The notes under the pieces are model-generated. The model had not been told where the DNA came from and ran no database searches. It saw nothing but the letters and a program-made list of their open reading frames with translations. The position numbers and the translations under genes were made by a program. Below, one piece after another: positions 15,124 to 24,891 of a DNA stretch of 64,000 nucleotides. Position 1 is the first letter of the stretch; each line of letters opens with the position of its first letter. Source of the stretch: Saprospiraceae bacterium (GTDB taxonomy: Bacteria > Bacteroidota > Bacteroidia > Chitinophagales > Saprospiraceae). The stretch covers positions 1,302,001 to 1,366,000 of the forward strand of contig JADJTQ010000002.1 in the NCBI GenBank assembly GCA_016711125.1. Direction: 5' to 3'.

Positions 15124-17862
15124 ATGTTTAGGTTTATTACACTCTTATTCCTTCTATTGCTGGTTACTGCCGGGGAGATAACGGCACAGGTGACGGATGA
15201 GCTGTTGCGACAGCAACTGGTTGAGAGAGGAATTGATGAAGGACTTTTCCGTAAGAAATTGCAGGAAAGGGGAGTCGTGTACTAGACCATTGACCAGGTA
15301 CCACCGGAAAAATATCCGGAAGTAGAGGTGATCGTTAAAGAGATTCTTGCCGAGCTGGAAACTAGTCAAGTAGTGGAAAAACAAGCTATGCAGTTGGCAA
15401 ACCCCACTCTAGATCCTTCTGATGTCAATGCCGCATCAACGGCTATCCAGGATGTCCGAGAATCGGTATCTGATGGTTCGAGTGTAGAAGAAGCGGTAGT
15501 TGAAGCGATAGCAGAAAAAGAATCGGATCTGCCTCCAGCAAAGATCTATGGCCAATCGATCTTCCGAAACCAGACATTGAAGGTGTATCGACAGGCCGAT
15601 AACATTAAACCACGGGACAATTATTTGTTAGGCCCGGGTGATGAGCTGACCATCTCGATCTGGGGTACTTCTATCTTTGAGCGTAGCTATACGATTGATG
15701 AGTCAGGTTACATCAATCCGAGCGCCATGCCCAGGATCTACCTAAAAGATCTTACCTACCTTTCAGCCAAGGACAAATTAATGCGCCACTTTGGTGCCTT
15801 TAACCGTTTTCAACCGGATCAGTTTGAGGTATCGTTACGTTATGCCCGTACTATTTCAATCGGTATTTTTGGAGAAGTATTCACCCCTGGTAGTCACACG
15901 ATCTCAGCGATTAACTCCGCTTTTAATGCTCTGGTGGCAGCTGGTGGTCCGACAGACATTGGTACTCTACGAAATATCAAATGGATACGAGGCGATGGAT
16001 CGGTTGAAAAAATTGATGTATACAAATATATGTCAGACCCGACGATAGCTGACAAGTTTTACCTATCAGACAATGATATCATACAGGTACCCATCGCTGA
16101 AAGGATCGTAACCATAGCTGGTGAGGTAAACCGGCCAATGCGATATGAGTTGGTTGAAGGCGAGGAGTTGTTGCAATTGCTGAAGTATGCAGGTGATTTC
16201 AAACCCCAGGCTTACAAAGAAATTATTCAACTTAAACGTTTTGAAAATGATCAACAAAAGGTGATCGATATAAGATTTAATCAGCTCTTGGAGCAAGGAG
16301 GTGACTTTACCCTTAAAAATGGTGATGTTATCTCGGTCCGCACGATTCCCAGTCCCTATCGCAACTTTGTATCCATCTCCGGGACAGTGGAACTTCCAGG
16401 GGAATATGAATATTTGGCGTCGATGCGGGTGGCAGATCTGATTGGTAAGGCAGTACTCACCGATGAGTCAGAACGTTCCTATGCCGTTCTACGACGAAAT
16501 AATCGCGATGGTACCAGTAACTTTATCCGCGTAAACTTAGAAGACATACTCATTAATCCTGCAAGTGCTGACAATCTTCTATTGGCTCCCGGAGACTTGT
16601 TACAGATATATAATCGTAGTAAATTCATTGACCAATATCTGGTGTCGGTGACTGGGCAGGTACGCAATTCGGGAAGTTTTGCCTATGATCCCTCTCAAAA
16701 TATGCGGGTGCGTGATGTTGTCTTAATGGCGGGAGGGCTGGGTTCGCAGGCGACGGACTTTGCTTATATTATCCGGAAAGCAATAGATACTGGCGAGCCT
16801 GAGTATATCTCAATTGATATCAGGGATGCCATGGTCAATCCCAATTCAGATCAAAATCTGATCATCGAACCCAGCGACGAAATCCGGATATTATCAAAGA
16901 CATCATTTATTGAGGATGCATCCATCATGATTGCAGGTTCGGTCCGTGATCCCGGCACCTTTCCGTATGATGAGTCTATGACCCTAAAAGATCTAATTAC
17001 TCTGGCTTCCGGATTTAGACTGGAGGCAGCGACAAATCGGGTGGAAGTAACCCGGATGATTATCGAGCAAAATGAACCGACGAGAGTCACTATAGCCACC
17101 TTGGCTATCGATGAAAACTATAATCCGATAGGTGCTACAGATTTTACGCTGCAGCCGTACGATCGGGTTTATGTTCGGACGGTGCCGGAATTTGAGTTTC
17201 CGAAAATGGTAACTATATCCGGGGAAGTCAGATATCCAGGGCCATACACCATCATTGCTGATAATGAACGTATCACCAATCTGGTTAAGCGTTCCGGTGG
17301 TCTTACAGAAGAAGCTTTTCCGGAAGGAGCTACCTTGCGAAGATCATATGATGGTACCGGACCTATAGTAATCGAATTGCATGAGGTGCTCAGGAATGAA
17401 CGGAGTCAGGCGAACATCATACTAAAAGATGGAGATGTAATCACAATCCCGAAGATCAGAGACTTTGTGGCAGTAGCAGGAGCGGTCAACACCACGAAAC
17501 TATACCGACAAGATCTCTTAGGTCTTGATAACCGGGTTACTGTTGTTTTCGACGGAAATCGATCGGCAAGATATTATATTGAAAAATTTGCCGGGGGAGT
17601 GTCAGAAAATGGTGACCGAAGCAAGGTGACCGTTGAATATCCAAATGGGACCATTAAACAAACCAAAGACTTTGGGCTTTTTGTAGTTTATCCAAAGGTC
17701 GAAAAAGGAGCCATTGTGAGGGTTGGAGTCAAGGATCCTGAAAAAATACGGCCGGAAACTGAAAAAGAACCGATCGATTGGGGTGAAGTATTGGCAAGTG
17801 CCGTGAGTCAGGCTACTGCCGTTCTCACCTTGATTTTACTTATTGACCGGGCAGGACGCTAA
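15124..17862 (+). CDS. SLBB-domain polysaccharide export protein (Wza-like), with in-frame TAG
   Basis: Outer-membrane/periplasmic polysaccharide export protein. From the ATG at 15124 the frame gives a signal peptide (ending near EITAQ), then TAG at 15283-15285 (codon 54), after which the same frame runs open to 17862 (912 codons in all). After the stop come a Poly_export domain (GPGDELTISIWG, about 170-260) and about six SLBB repeats (for example VTIAGEVNRPMRYEL, VSVTGQVRNSGSFAY, IMIAGSVRDPGTFPY, VTISGEVRYPGPY). A C-terminal hydrophobic segment (ATAVLTLILLID) completes it. Other genes here end in TAG, so it is not a reassigned codon. Without the stop, this is an ordinary large SLBB exporter paired with the sugar-nucleotide genes. 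A late restart near 15328 would lose the signal peptide. Confidence 0.87.
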
Positions 17863-17866
17863 TCGC

Positions 17867-18592
17867 ATGGAAAGAATATATGGACGAAATCCAGTGTTGG
17901 AGGCTCTCCGGAGCGAAGTTGGCATTGACCGGGTTTATATTCAGGATACGATCAGTGGAGAGTTTGAAAAGGAAGTCAGAAAACTTTGTAAGGATCGGGA
18001 AATACCCCTTAATAGAGTACCGAAATTCAAACTGGACAACGAGGTCAAAGGAAATCACCAGGGCATCTTTGCGGTATCTTCATTAATTACCTATGTTGCT
18101 TTGGAAGATTTGCTTCCTCAATTAATACAATCGGATATCAATCCGGTGTTCATCCTCCTCGACGGTGTGCAGGATGTACGAAATATTGGAGCTATTGCGC
18201 GATCAGCAGAGGTTTTTGGAGCCCACGCTCTTGTTTTACCCAGTAAAAAATCTGCGCCATTGAATGAGATAGCCATAAAAACTTCCTCTGGTGCGTTAAC
18301 CCATATCCCGGTATGCCGGGTTAAAAATCTTGCTTCCGCTATCGAGTTCTTAAGTCAGCATGATGTAGAGATTTTAGGGGCTGACACTGAAGGTGATGTA
18401 GCACTCACAGATCTGGATTTGACCGGCCCCATTGCAATAGTACTGGGGGCTGAAGGTCAAGGCATTGATCGAAATCTCAAGATTTATTTTGACCATCTGT
18501 TTCACATCCCTCAAGGAGGGAAAACAGAATCTTTAAACGTTTCGGTAGCTGCGGGCATTATACTCTATGAAATTCATAAAAATCGAAAATGA
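17867..18592 (+). CDS. rlmB: 23S rRNA (guanosine-2'-O-)-methyltransferase, RlmB/TrmH family
   Basis: SPOUT-class methyltransferase of 241 residues that 2'-O-methylates rRNA (G2251 in E. coli). Seen: an N-terminal substrate-binding domain (MERIYGRNPVLEALRS), motif 1 NIGAIARSAEVFGAHALVLP, motif 2 VLGAEGQGIDRNL and motif 3 IPQGGKTESLNVSVAAGIILYE, which together form the trefoil-knot SAM site. The frame is open to a TTG at 17843 inside the previous gene, but the ATG at 17867, 4 bases after the exporter stop, gives the canonical N-terminus. The stop overlaps the TraB/GumN gene by 4 bases. It probably rides in the polysaccharide transcript without sharing its function. Confidence 0.92.
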   Translation: MERIYGRNPVLEALRSEVGIDRVYIQDTISGEFEKEVRKLCKDREIPLNRVPKFKLDNEVKGNHQGIFAVSSLITYVALEDLLPQLIQSDINPVFILLDGVQDVRNIGAIARSAEVFGAHALVLPSKKSAPLNEIAIKTSSGALTHIPVCRVKNLASAIEFLSQHDVEILGADTEGDVALTDLDLTGPIAIVLGAEGQGIDRNLKIYFDHLFHIPQGGKTESLNVSVAAGIILYEIHKNRK

Positions 18593-19539
18593 TTGATTTG
18601 AAGAAAGCGCCTCTATTTCTAATCCTAACCTGGCTTGTTGTTTTTATTGCCGGATGCAAAACTTCCCAGACTTTAAATGCACCTAAAGGGGATCAAAATG
18701 CTGCCTCCTTGCCATCTGCTTTGCTTTGGAAGATCGAGGGAGATCAAATCAAGACTTCCTATCTTTTCGGAACCATTCATATGATCGAAAAGGAAGCCTA
18801 TTTTTTTACGAATGAAATGGAAAACGCCTTAAAAGCAACCGAAGAGCTGGTTTTAGAAATCGATTTGGAAGATGCTATGGATCTGGGTTCACAGATCGGG
18901 CTACTGCAAAAGGCTCTGATGAGAAATGACACGACCCTGAAGGATTTACTGACGGAAGAAGAATATGGCATCGTCAAGGACCATTTTGAGGAGATGGGTA
19001 TTCCCTTTTTCTTGTTTGAACGGGTCAAACCCATGTTTCTTACCATATTTGCTTCGGAAGATATGTTTTCTGGAGGCGGATTGAACATGGACGAAGTCAA
19101 ATCTTATGAATTAGAATTAATCGAAAAAGCCAAGCTGCAAAATAAACCAGTGGATGGTCTCGAAACCGTCGAATACCAAATGAGTATTTTTGACAGTATT
19201 CCCTACAAAGCTCAGGCTCAAATGCTGATAACGAGCCTATCTTCTGATGAAGATGGAGAAGGGGTGATGGATACTCTGATCTACTACTATAAACAACAGG
19301 ATTTGGGAAAATTAGATGAACTGCTCAACAGTGATCCAACCACCAGGGAATACCGGAGGGTTTTGCTCGACAATCGCAATGCCAATTGGATTCCGATCAT
19401 TAGCCGAAAAATCTTAGAAAAGCCAACTTTTTTTGCAGTGGGTGCCGGTCACCTCGGAGGCGAGTCAGGAGTGATAAGGTTACTTATGAAGAAGGGTTTA
19501 CGACTGACTCCGATCAAGATTAATCTATCGGGAGCATAA
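18589..19539 (+). CDS. TraB/GumN family lipoprotein
   Basis: A 316-residue member of the TraB/GumN (ChaN/Tiki-like) fold. The N-terminal hydrophobic signal ends in a lipobox (VFIAGC, Cys 23), so it is likely a periplasm-facing or surface lipoprotein. The two GX2H signatures of the family are seen: YLFGTIHMIEKEA near residues 61-73 and AVGAGHLGGESGV near the C-terminus. The remaining fold includes a conserved Glu-rich helix (ELVLEIDLED). Tiki-type members are metal-dependent peptidases, but the activity of bacterial GumN-like proteins is not settled. The start overlaps the rlmB stop (ATGA). It is the last gene before the tandem repeat array. Confidence 0.85.
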   Translation: MIDLKKAPLFLILTWLVVFIAGCKTSQTLNAPKGDQNAASLPSALLWKIEGDQIKTSYLFGTIHMIEKEAYFFTNEMENALKATEELVLEIDLEDAMDLGSQIGLLQKALMRNDTTLKDLLTEEEYGIVKDHFEEMGIPFFLFERVKPMFLTIFASEDMFSGGGLNMDEVKSYELELIEKAKLQNKPVDGLETVEYQMSIFDSIPYKAQAQMLITSLSSDEDGEGVMDTLIYYYKQQDLGKLDELLNSDPTTREYRRVLLDNRNANWIPIISRKILEKPTFFAVGAGHLGGESGVIRLLMKKGLRLTPIKINLSGA

Positions 19540-19540
19540 A

Positions 19541-20105
19541 GTCGGACTCCCAAGCCCGCAGGGACTGGCAAGCCGACCAAGCAGGTTTTTATTTGGAAAG
19601 GATAAATCGTAACGCCGGACTATTCCGGCACGGCGGATGAGGGATACGAAAAATGGAAGAATGGAAGGGGTCGGACTCCCAAGCCCGCAGGGATTGGCAA
19701 GCCGACCAAGCAGGCTTTTAATTTGGAAAGAATAGATCGTAACGCCGGACTATTCCGGCGCACGGCTGATGAGGAATAGGAAAAATGGAAGAATGGAAGG
19801 GGTCGGACTCCCAAGCCCGCAGGGATTGGCAAGCCGACCAAGCAGGCTTTAATTTGGAAAGAATAGATCGTAACGCCGGACTATTCCGGCGCACGGCTGA
19901 TGAGGAATAGGAAAAATGGAAGAATGGAAGGGGTCGGACTCCCAAGCCCGTAGGGATTGGCAAGCCGACCAAGCAGGCTTTTAATCTGGAAAGAATAGAT
20001 CGTAACGCCGGACTATTCCGGCACGGCTGATGAGGAATAGGAAAAATGGAAGAATGGAAGGGGTCGGACTCCCAAGCCCGCAGGGATTGGCAAGCCGACC
20101 AAGCA
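19541..20105. repeat. Tandem array of four ~130-bp units plus a partial fifth
   Basis: Units start at 19541, 19670, 19802, 19933 and 20063 (periods 129, 132, 131 and 130), each opening with GTCGGACTCCCAAGCCCG; the fifth is only about 43 bases long. Units are nearly identical, with small indels. Each holds a strong hairpin GCCGGA-ctat-TCCGGC, an ATGGAAGAATGGAAG purine block and a GGCAAGCC/GACCAAGC pair. Periods are not multiples of three, so the minus-strand frames through it (SSAVRRNSPALRS...) are not thought to be genes. It lies between the TraB/GumN and carbonic anhydrase genes. Confidence 0.92.
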
Positions 20106-20129
20106 AGAGTTTAAAAATAAAAGGGAATC

Positions 20130-20642
20130 ATGCCTTCAATAATATCAGTTCGTGGTTTTACTCCTAAATGGGGAGACCATTGTTTTATAGCCGAAAGTGC
20201 GACGATCGTGGGAGACGTGACTTTGGGCGACGATTGCTCGATTTGGTTTAACGCAGTGGTGAGAGGTGACGTCAATAAAATTACGATTGGAAACAAAGTA
20301 AATATTCAGGATGGTGCGGTCATACATTGCACTTACGAGCAATCAGAAACCTGGATAGGCGACGAAGTCTCCATAGGACATAATGCCATTGTACACGGCT
20401 GTAAGATTGAAAAACAGGTACTGATTGGTATGGGAGCGATTGTCATGGATCATGCCATTGTTGAGTCCAACTGTTTAATTGCGGCTGGAGCAGTAGTTCT
20501 TGAAAAAACCCACTGCGAGTCAGGCTTTATCTATGCTGGAGTGCCGGCAAAAAAAATAAAGGCATTATCACCGGAGGTGTTCAGTCAGAATATTTCGAGG
20601 ATCGCCAACAATTATTTGATGTATGCCGGCTGGTTTAAGTAG
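20130..20642 (+). CDS. Gamma-type carbonic anhydrase family protein (left-handed beta-helix)
   Basis: A hexapeptide-repeat protein of 170 residues, the usual length for YrdA/PaaY-type gamma carbonic anhydrase homologues. The repeats run through DDCSIWFNAVVRGDVNKITIGNKVNIQDGAVIH, with the metal-binding histidines visible in AVIHCTYE and SIGHNAIVHGC. Such trimers bind zinc or iron at the subunit interface, and some hydrate CO2 while others show no measurable activity. The start at 20130 (MPSIISVRG) is 25 bases after the tandem array, so the array lies in its promoter/leader region. Cytoplasmic; physiological role uncertain. Confidence 0.88.
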   Translation: MPSIISVRGFTPKWGDHCFIAESATIVGDVTLGDDCSIWFNAVVRGDVNKITIGNKVNIQDGAVIHCTYEQSETWIGDEVSIGHNAIVHGCKIEKQVLIGMGAIVMDHAIVESNCLIAAGAVVLEKTHCESGFIYAGVPAKKIKALSPEVFSQNISRIANNYLMYAGWFK

Positions 20643-20659
20643 GTGTACTGAAATAGCAC

Positions 20660-21525
20660 TCACTTCTGCTTGGACAAATACACTCCTGAAATAATCAATA
20701 ATAATCCAATGGTATGCATTGACGAGATTGATTCGCCATCAAAAAACCGAGTATCGAAGCAATGACCGGAATAAGATAGGTCACCATAGATGCAAAAGGG
20801 TGAGGTACGTTGCACGAGCGAAAAGTAAAAGACACTGGCGATGGCCGTACCAAAAATCGCCAGGGCAGACACAGCACCCAAGGACCATAAGATCTGCGGT
20901 TGGGTTTGCAATCTCTGGAGAAAATCTGTCGAAAACAATACGATCAGTCCTATCGGGAGCAACATCACATAAGACAAAACACTGATTGAGAAAGATTTGC
21001 GGTGCGGTAAAAACCGGGATACCACATTACCACTGGTAGCATAACACATCGTACCAAAAACGATCAATCCCGCAAAAAGAAATTGGTCATCAAAGGACCT
21101 TCCAGCGCTTGAGTGATCAGGAAGATTGCTCCCAGCAATCCAACCAGCACTCCCAGGATATTTCGGAGCTGTGCCCTGAAAGTAAAAAAAAGCACGCCAA
21201 TGATTAAAGTAAAAAGTGGGGTTAAAGAATTGAGCATTCCCGCAACTGCACTGGATAAATGGGTTTGAGCAAATCCGAAACAAATGGCAGGAATACCGCT
21301 ACCTGCCAGACCAACAACCAGCAGCCATTTGATATCCTTACGGGGTAAATTTTTTATTTGACCAATAAAAAAGGGACTTAAGATTAAGCCCGCAATGCTG
21401 AGTCTTAGGCAAGCTACCTGAATAGGATGAAGGGCAATGAGAGCTTTTTTAATCAGAAAGAAGGAGCTGCCCCAAACTGAAGCCAATCCAAAAAGTAAGA
21501 TCCAATCGAGTCTCTGCGGGGACAA
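20660..21525 (-). pseudogene. EamA/DMT-family transporter, frame broken at three places
   Basis: Inner-membrane drug/metabolite transporter family with about ten transmembrane helices. The N-terminal half (21064-21525; MSPQRLDWILLFGLASVWGSS...) is intact. The frame then breaks at the A5 run 21074-21078 and continues as FLFAGLIVFGTMCYATSGNVV. It shifts again near 20794-20800 (to FASMVTYLIPVIASILGF) and returns near 20725-20746 to end SMHTIGLLLIISGVYLSKQK. Similarity is continuous across all three breaks, so this is either a gene with several sequencing indels or a decaying pseudogene. It has more breaks per kilobase than its neighbours. Substrate unknown; members often export amino acids or metabolites. 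Confidence 0.8.
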
Positions 21526-21627
21526 TAATTTATAATTCTGGCCCCAAAGATAATCGACTATCTGATCTTTAGTCGCCGACTCTCGACATGGCCTCCAGGC
21601 CTTCTTGCTTTACCTTCCTATTTTCTC

Positions 21628-23064
21628 CTATTTGGTTGTCTTGGTGCTGTGGGCTCCGTTTACTTTTTCTTTAACTTCCGTTATCTCCACCTCCTCAGTC
21701 TCCTGAGCACTACCCAGATAGGTAGGCAGATCCATACCAGCCATCTTGAAAAGATCTTGCAAAGGGGGAATGGACTTATATAGGCCAGATACAAATTTTG
21801 AGGTGGCATTTCCTTCCCCCGCTTTGTTGGCCTCCTTCCCAAACAGTGACTTTGTCGATTTTAAGATTTTTAATGGCCTCTACCTGGGTCTTGACAAGAT
21901 CTTCCAGTTTGTCAGCAATCAACATCAACACGGCGTCTTTGGCATTACCTCCCGAAGCATGAACGATCCTTTCGAAACCCGCGGCTTGTTTTTCCAAAAT
22001 CTCATAAAGACCGCGCGCCTCCGCTTCCCTCATGGCAAAGATTGCGTCTGCCTGTCCCTTTGCTTCCCGTCTTTGTTTTTCGGCTTCAGCCTCGGCATCG
22101 ATCTCGATTTTACGTTTTTCAATTTCTGCCGAAATAATTATGTCAGCTTCCTTAGATGCCAATTCCCTTGAAGCTCTGGCCAGTTCGGCTAGCTTCTCAG
22201 CTTCATAGGCTTCCTGTAGAGCTTTTGCAGCCTGGATCTTTTCAGCCGACATTGCTCGCTTAAGAGCTTCTGCTTCAGCCTCTCGTTTCAAAGCTTCTGA
22301 TTGAGCGATCAGGATTTGTGCCTTATTCTCACCTTCTATCGAGTTTGCCTTGGCTTCCGCTTCACCCACCTGGGCAAGGGCATCGGCCTTAGCGACTTCA
22401 ATTCTCTTTTCTTTATTGGCTCTTGCTTCTCCTATCGAACCCTCCCGGTTTTTTTCAGCTACCCTTACTTTTGCTTCATTGATAGCATGCGCTTCCGCTT
22501 CTTTACCTAAAGCCTCAATATAGCCCGATTCATCTTCGATATCGGTAATATTGACGTTGATCAGTGTGAGGCCAATTTTTTTAAGTTCACTACCTACATT
22601 GGAAGCGACATTGGATAAAAATTTATCCCTGTCCGAATTGATCTCTTCGATATCCATCGTTGCAACAACCAATCTAAGTTGACCGAAGATGATATCTTTG
22701 GCAATATCACGAATTGACTCCATGCTTTACCAAGCAGTCTCTCAGCTGCATTCAGCATGGTCCCTTCATCATTTGATATAGCCACGGTAAATCTGGAGGG
22801 TACATTGACCCTGATGTTTTGACGGCTCAAGGCATTTCTTAAATCAACATCGATCGAGATCGGAGACAGATCCAGATACTGGTAGTCCTGGATCACAGGC
22901 CATACAAATGCTGCACCACCCGCCAGGCATCTAGCACTGCCACTTCCGGTTTTTCCATAGATCACTAAAATTTTGTCTGAGGGACAGCGGCGATATCTTG
23001 AAACAAGAAATATGGCCGTCGAAAGTGCCAATACCAGGAGCCCAAGAATTAGATAAAGAGTCAT
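21628..23064 (-). CDS. Flotillin-like SPFH-domain membrane protein, two frame breaks
   Basis: Scaffold protein of membrane microdomains. The N-terminal membrane anchor (MTLYLILGLLVLALSTAIFL) is followed by an SPFH/Band 7 domain (about 30-200), a long Ala/Glu-rich coiled coil (AEAEALKRAMSAEKIQAAK...), and the flotillin C-terminus (FVSGLYKSIPPLQDLFKMAG...) ending in TAG at 21628-21630. Two breaks interrupt it. One base is missing at the T3 run 22726-22728 (the repair gives GKSMESIRDIA), and one extra base lies in the C5 run 21816-21820, without which the tail reads GEGNATSKFVSG. Repaired, it has 478 residues. It follows the NfeD-like gene by 18 bases, the usual flotillin/NfeD pair. Confidence 0.88.
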
Positions 23065-23082
23065 ATCTAGTTGATTTAGAGT

Positions 23083-23694
23083 TTACGATGTATGTACATC
23101 AAAAATTTCGACTGGTTCTACGACCAGAATATTTTCTTCTATGATTTCAATAATCTTGACTGATTTGCCATTGTCGAGTCGTTCACCCTCGGTCACTGCA
23201 TCCATTTCCCGTAATGAATTATTTAGGGTTACATGCACCTTACCTTTACCTCTGCGACGCTCAGGAATGGTGAGATAGACGGTTGCGTTCTTAAAGATTA
23301 ATTCTGCCAGGTCGGCATTACCTTCTTCCGCCAGTCTGGAAAAAAAGTACATGAGATAAGCCACGGTTACCATGGCTGCGAGACCAGATCCTAAAGCAAT
23401 GAGTACCACCATCGATTGGCCATACCCTTTCGAAAGTGCCAACACCCCCATCCATCCAAAAAAGGTAAAAAAAGCAATGATGCTTCGTACACTCAATAAG
23501 GTAAAAGAGGGATCGAGGGAAAAAGATCCATCGGATGTCTCAGCATGCAAATCAGTATCGGTATCGATATCACCGCCTAGCAAACTTAATCCAAACTGGA
23601 TCAAAAACAACAGGGAAAATATCAACGCGATGCCCCAAAATATTTGCTCAATCGAGCTTAATGTATACCACCAATCTGTGATCGTCAATATCAT
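23083..23694 (-). CDS. NfeD-like membrane protein (OB-fold), flotillin partner
   Basis: A 203-residue inner-membrane protein with hydrophobic segments at about 18-38, 66-84 and 92-118 and a C-terminal soluble OB-fold-like domain (about 135-198; KNATVYLTIPERRRGKGKV ... NILVVEPVEIF). This organisation matches short NfeD/YqiJ proteins encoded next to flotillins, where they act in membrane quality control and microdomain function. The ATG at 23694 gives a clean N-terminal amphipathic region (ILTITDWWYTLSSIEQ). It is first in the two-gene minus-strand operon and divergent from prs. Confidence 0.8.
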   Translation of the reverse strand: MILTITDWWYTLSSIEQIFWGIALIFSLLFLIQFGLSLLGGDIDTDTDLHAETSDGSFSLDPSFTLLSVRSIIAFFTFFGWMGVLALSKGYGQSMVVLIALGSGLAAMVTVAYLMYFFSRLAEEGNADLAELIFKNATVYLTIPERRRGKGKVHVTLNNSLREMDAVTEGERLDNGKSVKIIEIIEENILVVEPVEIFDVHTS

Positions 23695-23820
23695 GTCTAA
23701 CTTTTTCCTAACACCATTAAAGTTACTATATCTAACGGCAATTTTCAGCTTTGGTTCGACAAACCGGGGAAGATACTCGGCAAACAGTAAATGTGAAGTT
23801 TCTGACCCGATCTTTTTTGT

Positions 23821-23855
23821 TTTGATTCATGGCTAATGGATGTTTTTTAACTTTG
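23821..23855 (+). promoter_or_regulatory. Promoter of prs
   Basis: TTTG (23821-23824), 23 bases, then TAACTTTG (23848-23855): a full match to the Bacteroidota promoter. It lies inside the longer open frame that begins at 23840, which supports the 23894 start of prs. Confidence 0.7.
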
Positions 23856-23893
23856 TGCCGAAATCATTTTTCGTAGGCAGACTCCAGGATATT

Positions 23894-24832
23894 ATGATCA
23901 TGCAAGAGGTAAAACTATTTTCGGGAACTTCATCACAGTATTTGGCTGAAAAAATTGCAGATTTTTATGGTGCGGATTTAGGAGATCTCGATGTGCAACT
24001 TTTTAGTGATGGCGAAATGCAACCGGTCATCAATGAATCAGTGAGGGGAGCTTATGTTTTTTTCATTCAAAGTACGTTTTCACCTCCCTCCAATCTCATG
24101 GAATTGTTACTTATGATCGATGCGGCTAAAAGGGCTTCTGCAGGTTATATCACGGCGGTAATTCCTTATTTTGGTTATGCTAGACAGGATCGAAAAGACA
24201 AGCCCCGGGTTCCGATTTCGGCTCGCCTGATCGCCAACCTACTCGAAGCAGCAGGAGCCAACCGGATCATGACGATGGATTTTCACGCTGATCAGATACA
24301 GGGATTTTTTGATATTCCCGTTGATCATCTTCAATCAGTGGCAATTTATACCGATTATCTCGAAAACCAGGATTTGGAAAAAGTGATTTTCGCAAGCCCT
24401 GATGTCGGGGGAGTTAAGCGGGCAAGACAATATGCCGTGCATTTTGGAAAGCAACTAGTGATATGTGATAAACACCGCATCCGGCCCAACGAGGTGGCAA
24501 GTATCAACGTGATCGGTGATGTGCAGGGTGCTGATGTGATATTGGTGGATGATCTCGTAGACACTGCTGGTACGTTATGTAAGGCAGCCGATGCTTTGAT
24601 TGCCAAGGGTGCCAGCACTGTCAAGGCTATGTGCACACACGCGGTACTTTCAGGAGCAGCTTATGAAAATATCGAAAAATCTTCGATTCATGAATTGATT
24701 GTCACTGATACGATTCCACTATCCAGACAGTCTTCGAAGATCAAGATCCTGTCTTCGGCTAAATTGTTTGCGCGTGCCATCAGAAATACCCATGAACATA
24801 AGTCAATCGCCGCATTATTTGTTGGCAGATAA
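23894..24832 (+). CDS. prs: Ribose-phosphate pyrophosphokinase
   Basis: Makes 5-phosphoribosyl-1-pyrophosphate (PRPP) from ribose 5-phosphate and ATP for nucleotide, NAD, His and Trp synthesis. The protein has 312 residues, the normal length. Seen: KLFSGTSSQYLAEKIA (N-terminal domain), QSTFSPPSNLMELLLMIDA, PYFGYARQDRKDKPR (the ATP-binding flexible loop region), TMDFHADQIQGFFDIPVDHL, and the PRPP-binding VILVDDLVDTAGTLC motif. The frame is open to 23840, but the promoter at 23821-23855 and family length favour ATG 23894 (or 23900). It is followed by rplY with its own promoter. Confidence 0.96.
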   Translation: MIMQEVKLFSGTSSQYLAEKIADFYGADLGDLDVQLFSDGEMQPVINESVRGAYVFFIQSTFSPPSNLMELLLMIDAAKRASAGYITAVIPYFGYARQDRKDKPRVPISARLIANLLEAAGANRIMTMDFHADQIQGFFDIPVDHLQSVAIYTDYLENQDLEKVIFASPDVGGVKRARQYAVHFGKQLVICDKHRIRPNEVASINVIGDVQGADVILVDDLVDTAGTLCKAADALIAKGASTVKAMCTHAVLSGAAYENIEKSSIHELIVTDTIPLSRQSSKIKILSSAKLFARAIRNTHEHKSIAALFVGR

Positions 24833-24851
24833 TTGAAAATAATTATCTTTG
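24818..24851 (+). promoter_or_regulatory. Promoter of rplY
   Basis: TTTG (24818-24821), 22 bases, then TATCTTTG (24844-24851), a consensus Bacteroidota promoter overlapping the end of prs. It is 40 bases before the ATG. An AAAAAGGAGTTAAAA stretch at about 24867-24881 holds an AGGAG ribosome-binding-like site, although it is rather far from the ATG at 24892. Confidence 0.7.
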
Positions 24852-24891
24852 CGCTCCGATTTTTCAAAAAGGAGTTAAAAACTTAAGCGTC

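Noticed and set aside
15283..15285. Amber codon read as an amino acid (stop-codon reassignment)
   Set aside because: TAG ends other genes here (for example at 14045-14047), so reassignment is not supported.
19620..19972. Minus-strand ORFs inside the 130-bp tandem repeat (VGLPIPAGLGVRPLPFFHFSYSS...)
   Set aside because: They only reflect the repeat, unit lengths are not multiples of three, and no codon bias or family is seen.
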